From assembly GCA_015060765.1 (NCBI GenBank), contig SUXW01000006.1, positions 62,001-126,000 on the forward strand: a stretch of 64,000 bases of DNA. The letters are read 5' to 3'. Origin of the DNA: Bacteroides sp. (GTDB lineage Bacteria > Bacteroidota > Bacteroidia > Bacteroidales > Bacteroidaceae). The notes beneath the pieces were generated by a model. The model saw nothing but the letters and a program-made list of their open reading frames with translations, did not search any database and was not told where the DNA came from. Below, one piece after another: positions 59,579 through 64,000 of the stretch (position 1 is the stretch's first letter; the number at the start of each line of letters is the position of its first letter). A program made the translations under genes and the position numbers.

Positions 59579-59586
59579 CAAAAATA
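59579..59586 (-). promoter_or_regulatory. -7 box of amn-holA
   Basis: TATTTTTG on the minus strand, 36 bp before amn. Predicted starts of the two facing transcripts would overlap by several bases. Confidence 0.45.
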
Positions 59587-59590
59587 GCAA

Positions 59591-60040
59591 ATGTTCGCGT
59601 TAAACCTACCATCCTATCCCTATAAAATGCAACAACGGAACGGAAAAAACGTTATTTTCGACCCGTTGCGCAAAAAATATGTCGCACTCACTCCAGAGGA
59701 ATGGGTACGACAACATTTTATTCATTACCTGACCGATTATAAGGGCTATCCCAAGGGTTTGCTTGCCAACGAGGTCCAACTCACCTTAAACGGCACGAAA
59801 AAGCGTTGCGACACGGTTCTTTTCAACAAAGACCTGAATGCCCGCCTCATTGTAGAGTACAAGGCTCCGAGTGTCGAGATTACGCAAGCCGTATTCGATC
59901 AGATTACCCGTTACAACATGGTTTTGAAAGTTGACTACCTCATTGTGAGCAATGGCATCAACCATTATTGTTGCAAGATAGACTACTCCACCATGAATTA
60001 CCATTTCCTTCCGGAAATACCCGCCTATACCGATCTGTAG
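59591..60040 (+). CDS. Orphan HsdR N-terminal-like nuclease domain protein
   Basis: 149 residues that resemble only the N-terminal nuclease domain of type I restriction R subunits. The PD-(D/E)xK core is seen as RCDTVLFN (Asp) and ARLIVEYKAPS (ExK), about residues 76-97, preceded by TPEEWVRQHFIHYL. No helicase, HsdM or HsdS gene is nearby. It occurs in many Bacteroidetes as a free-standing protein of unknown function; nuclease activity in repair or host DNA processing is possible. An alternative start at Met13 (MQQRNGKNVIFDP) is plausible. Confidence 0.85.
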   Translation: MFALNLPSYPYKMQQRNGKNVIFDPLRKKYVALTPEEWVRQHFIHYLTDYKGYPKGLLANEVQLTLNGTKKRCDTVLFNKDLNARLIVEYKAPSVEITQAVFDQITRYNMVLKVDYLIVSNGINHYCCKIDYSTMNYHFLPEIPAYTDL

Positions 60041-60043
60041 TCC

Positions 60044-60808
60044 TTACTTTTCTACGCCAGCCAATTCCGGGTCGACCATGATACGACCGCAATATTCGCA
60101 AACGATGATTTTCTTGCGTGAGCGGATATCCAACTGCTTCTGAGGCGGAATCTTGTTGAAGCAACCCCCACAAGCATCACGTTGTACATACACCACGCCC
60201 AAACCGTTGCGTGAGTTCTTGCGGATACGCTTGAATGCTTGCAACAAACGAGGTTCGATGGTAGTTTCCAGCACCTTGGCTTTTTCGCGGAGTTTTTCTT
60301 CTTCCTGCTTGGTTTCCATTACGATTTCTTCCAGTTCGGCCTTCTTGGCTTCCAGGTCCTGCACTCTTTCGTCCAACACATCCATACTTCTGGCCAAATC
60401 TTCGTTTCTCATTCTTTCAGCAACCTGAGCCTCACGGATACGCTTTTCGCAGAGTTCTATTTCCAATGACTGGAATTCTATTTCCTTGCTCAATACATCG
60501 TATTCACGGTTATTTCTCACGTTATCCTGCTGAGCCTTGTACTTTTCAACCGATGCTCTTGCCGCTTCAATTTCGATACGCTTGTTGGCCACGGTCGAAC
60601 GCAAATCTTCTATTTCGTACTGTATCTTGTCGATACGGGTTCTCAAACCGGCCACATCGTCTTCCAAGTCCTGCACTTCCAAAGGAAGTTCGCCTCTCAG
60701 CGTCTTGATCTTGTCAATTTCCGACAACATGGTTTGCAACTGATACAATGCTCTCAGCTTTTCCTCAACAGAATAATCGTTAGGATCTTTCTTTGCTTCT
60801 CTTGCCAT
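60044..60808 (-). CDS. C4-type zinc-ribbon coiled-coil protein (CT398-like)
   Basis: 254 residues. Residues 20-185 form a long antiparallel coiled coil rich in Glu, Lys and Arg. The C-terminus is a zinc ribbon with DACGGCFNKIPPQ and IIVCEYCGRIMVDPEL. CT398-like proteins have this architecture; their function is unclear, with proposed links to secretion or transcription in other bacteria. Starts 5 bp after the Nif3-like gene; convergent with the HsdR_N-like gene 3 bp away with no terminator between. Confidence 0.88.
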   Translation of the reverse strand: MAREAKKDPNDYSVEEKLRALYQLQTMLSEIDKIKTLRGELPLEVQDLEDDVAGLRTRIDKIQYEIEDLRSTVANKRIEIEAARASVEKYKAQQDNVRNNREYDVLSKEIEFQSLEIELCEKRIREAQVAERMRNEDLARSMDVLDERVQDLEAKKAELEEIVMETKQEEEKLREKAKVLETTIEPRLLQAFKRIRKNSRNGLGVVYVQRDACGGCFNKIPPQKQLDIRSRKKIIVCEYCGRIMVDPELAGVEK

Positions 60809-60813
60809 ATTCT

Positions 60814-61602
60814 TTACAAGTATTTTATGGGATTGGTATTCACCCTCGTCATTTTCACTTCGAGTTCCGGACACGCCTCCCGTATGATTGATTGAAATAT
60901 TTCCTTGGTATATTGTTCACTTTCGTAGTGACCTATTTCCGCCACCAGAATCTGGTTTTCGTAGTAGAAGTAATCGTGATACTTCACCTCTCCGGTGATA
61001 AACACGTCGGCCCCGCCATCCACGGCCCGTGGCAACAGGAAAGCCCCCGAACCGCCGCACAAAGCCACTTTCCGTATCAGTCTTCCCGTCATCCGGTTAT
61101 GCTTCACGCATCCCACTTCAAACAATTTCTTGATACGTTTCAGGAAATCCGTTTCCGTTTCCGGTTCATCCAGTTCGCCTATCACTCCGGCACCGGCCAC
61201 CACCTCGCCCATACACTCCTTCGGGTCCAGCACCTGAACGTTCTTCAGCCCTATTTTTTCGGCTATCTTGAAGTTCACGCCCCCCTGCGCATTATCCAGG
61301 TTGGTATGAGCCGAATAGATCACGATTTCGTTGCGTATAGCCTTCATGATGCACCGTTCCACATAATCTTTTCCCGTGATGGATTTATAGCCTTTGAAGA
61401 GTAGCGGATGATGCGATACGATGAGGTTGTATCCCAACGCTATGGCTTCTTCTACAACGGCTTCCGTAACGTCCAGACACAACAAAGCCCCTGTTGCTTC
61501 CGCTTCTGTCAGTCCTATTTGCAATCCGGCATTATCGAATCCGTCCTGCAAAGGCAGAGGCGCGAACCTTTCAAGGGCACTAATTACTTCCTTAATTTTC
61601 AT
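60814..61602 (-). CDS. Nif3-like dinuclear metal-centre protein
   Basis: 262 residues of the NIF3/YbgI family, toroidal hexamers with two metal ions per subunit. Ligand residues appear in NLIVSHHPLLFKG (two His), YSAHTNLDNAQGGVN and EIGHYESEQYT. Proposed roles include GTP cyclohydrolase-like chemistry, but the physiological reaction is unsettled. It lacks the PII-like insertion of about 100 residues present in some homologues. Start at MKIKEVISALERFAP. Paired with the zinc-ribbon gene, an association common in this phylum. Confidence 0.92.
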   Translation of the reverse strand: MKIKEVISALERFAPLPLQDGFDNAGLQIGLTEAEATGALLCLDVTEAVVEEAIALGYNLIVSHHPLLFKGYKSITGKDYVERCIMKAIRNEIVIYSAHTNLDNAQGGVNFKIAEKIGLKNVQVLDPKECMGEVVAGAGVIGELDEPETETDFLKRIKKLFEVGCVKHNRMTGRLIRKVALCGGSGAFLLPRAVDGGADVFITGEVKYHDYFYYENQILVAEIGHYESEQYTKEIFQSIIREACPELEVKMTRVNTNPIKYL

Positions 61603-61621
61603 TTGTCCGCGAAAATTTGTG

Positions 61622-61629
61622 CAAAGATA
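61622..61629 (-). promoter_or_regulatory. -7 box of the Nif3-zinc-ribbon operon
   Basis: TATCTTTG on the minus strand, 20 bp before the Nif3-like gene. Confidence 0.45.
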
Positions 61630-61668
61630 ACTGTTTTCTTTCACATTACCGCGGTTTTTCACAAGAAT

Positions 61669-61950
61669 TTACCGTTTCCTGTTCCTTATCATCACCTTAT
61701 TTTTCAGTGCATACCTCTCGTCCACCACCCGATCGGTAGGAAAGAAAGTGATATACATGCGCCATTCCCCCTCGTTGAAAGTAAATTTCCGAGCCGTAGC
61801 CCCTTGGTTTATCCGTTCCATCTTTTCCCGCACAAACCCCATCAATCCCTCGGGCAGAGCCGTCCCCACCCGTTCCATCTCCGCCGTAACGAAGAACCCC
61901 GGTGTATCCATATCGGCTATCGCCTTCCATATTTGTTCCTGTACCTCCAT
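61669..61950 (-). CDS. Small hypothetical protein
   Basis: 93 residues, not recognised. It reads as a soluble alpha+beta protein, opening MEVQEQIWKAIADMDTPGF and ending with a strongly basic KVMIRNRKR. FNEGEWRMYITFFP suggests a beta hairpin. It lies 13 bp after the TauE/SafE-like gene on the same strand, and the frame is open with normal codon use, so it is probably real. No function can be assigned. Confidence 0.6.
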   Translation of the reverse strand: MEVQEQIWKAIADMDTPGFFVTAEMERVGTALPEGLMGFVREKMERINQGATARKFTFNEGEWRMYITFFPTDRVVDERYALKNKVMIRNRKR

Positions 61951-61963
61951 GTATATCAGGCTT

Positions 61964-62707
61964 TCAGAGAATCATTAATAGAACAGAAAGAATCGTAACC
62001 ACCTGTACGAACCTACGGAACGCCTTTTCGGGGAGCAGCCGCACGATCTTGACTCCTATTACTGCCCCTACACCAATGACGGGCAACATCAACAAGTTCA
62101 GGCTAAGAGATTCCCAAGTAATATTCTTCCACACAAAGGCCTGCAACGGCACCTTCAGCAAATTCACCACCAGGAAAAACCACGCATTGATACCGATGTA
62201 TTCCATCTTTTCCTTCCGCATCGATAGCAGATACACCGACATCACGGGACCCGCCGCATTCCCTATCATCGTCGTGAACCCGCCCAGCAAGCCGAAGATA
62301 GCCGCATACCATCCCTTCTTCATCCATCGGTTTTCCTTTCCGAACACCTCGCTACCTATCATCACCACCAGCGCCAGCATCAACGTCCACCCCATCAGTT
62401 GCCGGAATTGTCCGCCAGGCACAAACCTCTCCACACCTATAGCCATAAAAAAGCCCAGAATGGCCGTGGGCAAGAGTTTTGCCACCTCCTTCCAGTCGGC
62501 TATCCTCTTGTAGTATGCCACCGCTATGATGTCGGCCATACAAAGCATAGGCAAGATGATGCCGGTAGACTCCTTTGCCCCGAAGGCCATGGCCAGCAAC
62601 GGCACCATCATCAGCATGATGCCCTGCACTCCCGTTTTCGACATGCCTACGCACAAAGCGCCCAGCACTATCACGGCCCATTGCATGTATGTCAGCGTCT
62701 CTATCAT
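61964..62707 (-). CDS. TauE/SafE-family sulfite/organosulfonate exporter-like permease
   Basis: 247 residues with about eight hydrophobic segments. The family repeat is visible as LGALCVGMSKTGVQGIMLMMVPLLA near the N-terminus and AIFGLLGGFTTMIGNAAGPVMSVYLLS in the second half. Members move sulfite, sulfoacetate or related anions, but most are uncharacterised. No sulfur-metabolism genes are adjacent. Its DNA is visibly GC-richer than the first 20 kb of the window. Confidence 0.87.
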   Translation of the reverse strand: MIETLTYMQWAVIVLGALCVGMSKTGVQGIMLMMVPLLAMAFGAKESTGIILPMLCMADIIAVAYYKRIADWKEVAKLLPTAILGFFMAIGVERFVPGGQFRQLMGWTLMLALVVMIGSEVFGKENRWMKKGWYAAIFGLLGGFTTMIGNAAGPVMSVYLLSMRKEKMEYIGINAWFFLVVNLLKVPLQAFVWKNITWESLSLNLLMLPVIGVGAVIGVKIVRLLPEKAFRRFVQVVTILSVLLMIL

Positions 62708-62737
62708 TTATCGGATTAGTGTCAAAACAAACATCCG

Positions 62738-63148
62738 TCAACAATAACGGACAGAACGTGAGCCAATAATTTTGGCTATATCATCCAATGCATGGTTGAG
62801 TGTCTCGATTTCGGTTTCGGTGAAGGTAGCCTTCTTGCCGTTCACCGTGCATCCGTTGATGCGTTGTGATAGCCACGATTGAGTACGTCCGAAATACTTT
62901 TTGGCGATGTAGGAAAGGTTCACGATTTCCAACACTTCTCCCATTTGGAGGCGATAGGTCATTTCTTCCATTTCGGCAACATCATCCTCTATATTTTCCA
63001 GCTGACGGGCTACAAACTCTTCGATGATAGCTTCATCTTCAGGGGTCGTAGCCATGGCTTTGATTTGTTCGATTTGTGCCATACTTTCAGCGGTGAGTCC
63101 ACCTATCATCACGGCTTCCAATTTCTTTAGTTCTTCCTGAATATTCAT
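62738..63148 (-). CDS. DUF5053 domain-containing protein
   Basis: 136 residues. The N-terminal half is helical and acidic (QLENIEDDVAEMEEM); the C-terminal half contains NLSYIAKKYFGRTQSWLSQRINGCTVNGKKATFTETEIETL, a likely helix-turn-helix. DUF5053 proteins occur in Bacteroidetes, often next to phage or other mobile genes, with no assigned role. It follows a 57-codon ORF on the same strand and lies near phage-like genes. Confidence 0.75.
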   Translation of the reverse strand: MNIQEELKKLEAVMIGGLTAESMAQIEQIKAMATTPEDEAIIEEFVARQLENIEDDVAEMEEMTYRLQMGEVLEIVNLSYIAKKYFGRTQSWLSQRINGCTVNGKKATFTETEIETLNHALDDIAKIIGSRSVRYC

Positions 63149-63193
63149 ATGTGCAATTTATTTTATTAGACTATGCCCCTTTCGAGGATTGTT

Positions 63194-63367
63194 TTACGAC
63201 TTTTTTTCTAATTCTTTGAGTATTTCATCAATGTCATTCATTCGCTTTAGCAAGGCGTCTATCTGACGTTCGAACTTTTTTACTCCCATTGCCCGTAACA
63301 CATCGAGTTTTGCTTTTGTTTCCATCCGTTTGGAAAGCAATTGTTGCTTAATCTCATTTTTATCCAT
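63194..63367 (-). CDS. 57-residue helical protein
   Basis: ATG at 63365-63367 and TAA at 63194-63196 give a 57-residue, highly charged helical or coiled-coil protein (MDKNEIKQQLLSKRMETKAK at the start, then VKKFERQIDALLKRMNDIDE). It sits under a full promoter, 45 bp upstream of the DUF5053 gene, and the two are probably cotranscribed. Not recognised; phage or accessory origin is inferred from neighbours. Confidence 0.6.
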   Translation of the reverse strand: MDKNEIKQQLLSKRMETKAKLDVLRAMGVKKFERQIDALLKRMNDIDEILKELEKKS

Positions 63368-63393
63368 TTCTCCACTTGCTTATTTTGACTACA

Positions 63394-63425
63394 CAAAGAT
63401 AATAATGTTATCATTATTATCCAAA
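63394..63425 (-). promoter_or_regulatory. Promoter with palindrome between -33 and -7
   Basis: Minus strand TTTG (63422-63425), 20 bp, TATCTTTG (63394-63401). The perfect inverted repeat GATAATAATG (63398-63407) / CATTATTATC (63412-63421) fills the spacer, as expected for a repressor operator of the 57-residue and DUF5053 genes. Confidence 0.7.
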
Positions 63426-63468
63426 TATTTCTGATAATATTTTCATTATTATTAGATTTGCTTTCATA

Positions 63469-63594
63469 TTAGTATCTTTGTTCCATTGGAAACAGCTCGT
63501 TCCATAGGTCGAAGTTCTTGAATACCTGGTTTCCTTCTGCATCGGTGTACGCCTTCAGCTTATCGACCAATGCCTTATAAATGTTTGCTCTCAT
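63469..63594 (-). pseudogene. Probable truncated phage gene (41 residues)
   Basis: ATG at 63592-63594 overlaps the stop of the upstream morphogenesis gene as ATGA, the usual tight phage gene junction. The frame reads MRANIYKALVDKLKAYTDAE then FKNFDLWNELFPMEQRY and stops. The beginning looks like a structural phage gene, while the end is abrupt and the following DNA is unrelated A/T-rich promoter sequence. I infer a 3' truncation; a genuine short protein is not excluded. Confidence 0.5.
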
Positions 63595-64000
63595 ACGTCT
63601 TTAAATATTTTGATTGCGTTCTTTCCTGCTATTTCAAAAATGGCCGCTTCCAGCTCCGGATGATTTCCGATGAACTGTCGTTTCGGTATCACTATCTTGC
63701 TGCCAATGGGTTTCAATGCCATGGCCCGATAGAACTCGGCGGCAGCTGTAAGTGTACGGTTCTTCTTGTTATTCCGTAAGTTCCCTTTCTTGTTTCTTTG
63801 GAAACGTTCATTAAAAGGTTTTTGCCCGTTTTTTGGTTTTTTGCTCCCTACGATTTGAAGATACATCTTCCAGAAGTGCTGCTTCATCCCTTTGGTTACG
63901 GTGATGGTACCTCCCTCGTTATGGATGCTTGCGTATGGCAGGGTGGTTTCGAAAACAATCTTGTTTCCTTCTACCTTGCTGATGATACTCTTTCGGAGCG
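63591..64000 (-). CDS. Phage virion-morphogenesis-like protein (partial, 5' end outside window)
   Basis: The frame is open to the window edge, giving at least 136 residues. Upstream of the first internal Met it encodes RKSIISKVEGNKIVFETTLPY followed by ASIHNEGGTITV; the Y-A-x-IHxEGG pattern is characteristic of the phage virion morphogenesis/tail-completion family (Mu gpG-like). The basic middle (KKPKNGQKPFNERFQRNKKG) is followed by LTAAAEFYRAMALKPIGSKI and IPKRQFIG. Family members help assemble phage heads and tails. It suggests that phage genes continue beyond the window. Confidence 0.7.
   Translation of the reverse strand, partial: LRKSIISKVEGNKIVFETTLPYASIHNEGGTITVTKGMKQHFWKMYLQIVGSKKPKNGQKPFNERFQRNKKGNLRNNKKNRTLTAAAEFYRAMALKPIGSKIVIPKRQFIGNHPELEAAIFEIAGKNAIKIFKDV

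Noticed and set aside
63473-63480. Plus-strand TATCTTTG box at the phage-like junction
   Set aside because: No plus-strand gene follows and no -33 element was found; probably chance or a leftover.

Overview
The window is a stretch of Bacteroidales chromosome, most likely from a gut member of the Bacteroidaceae; the genus cannot be fixed from sequence alone. Support for this includes an atp operon read beta-epsilon-small membrane protein-subunit a, a 177-residue ribosomal protein bS16 with an Ala/Glu/Lys-rich tail, serine palmitoyltransferase for bacterial sphingolipids, a FeoA-FeoB fusion, DUF4251, DUF1593 and DUF5053 proteins, and repeated TAnnTTTG -7 boxes (several with TTTG 19-20 bp upstream), with A/T-rich leaders in place of Shine-Dalgarno sites. 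Most of the window is ordinary core genome. The accessory signals lie in a few intergenic regions and at the right edge.

Layout. 1-4.8 kb (minus): end of the F-type ATP synthase operon, then tilS with a C1-family lipoprotein peptidase. 4.9-9.6 kb: FeoAB with its Cys-rich partner, tRNA-Cys, tRNA-Ser, a secreted GH43-CBM6 enzyme and two identical tRNA-Pro genes. 9.6-12.8 kb: serine palmitoyltransferase divergent from a diacylglycerol/sphingosine-kinase-like enzyme, then TrmN6. 13.0-17.8 kb: lon-tgt-lptG-like cluster. 17.9-28.6 kb: secreted esterase, rpsP, nhaC, tamB, a DUF4251 protein and aspS.

28.7-37.0 kb holds a regulatory-export module. Two paralogous MacB/FtsX-type permeases and an ATPase are divergent from a sigma-54-dependent response regulator and its histidine kinase. 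The shared 323-bp intergenic region carries three copies of a TGTCC...GACA palindrome and a GG-N10-GC (-24/-12) element facing the ABC operon. 37.1-44.4 kb: an M3 dipeptidyl carboxypeptidase lipoprotein with a POT peptide transporter, a secreted DUF1593 protein and a second POT transporter; a 582-bp gap between the last two is dense with short direct and inverted repeats.

44.5-63 kb: ybaK-uvrA, a three-LysM protein coupled to an outer-membrane barrel, dapA, ligA, trmD, pyrK-pyrD, an XRE regulator, an 864-bp noncoding region with palindromes, holA, amn, an orphan HsdR_N protein, a zinc-ribbon coiled-coil protein, a Nif3-like protein, a small hypothetical protein and a TauE/SafE permease. 63-64 kb: a DUF5053 protein, a 57-residue helical protein under a promoter with an embedded palindrome, a truncated phage-type ORF, and the 3' part of a virion-morphogenesis-like gene running off the window. 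This last part looks like the edge of a prophage or its remnant.

No CRISPR array, insertion sequence or complete mobile element was seen. The best leads for something undescribed are the sigma-54/UAS-controlled ABC exporter, the repeat-rich gap at 42.4-42.6 kb, and the phage-derived right edge.
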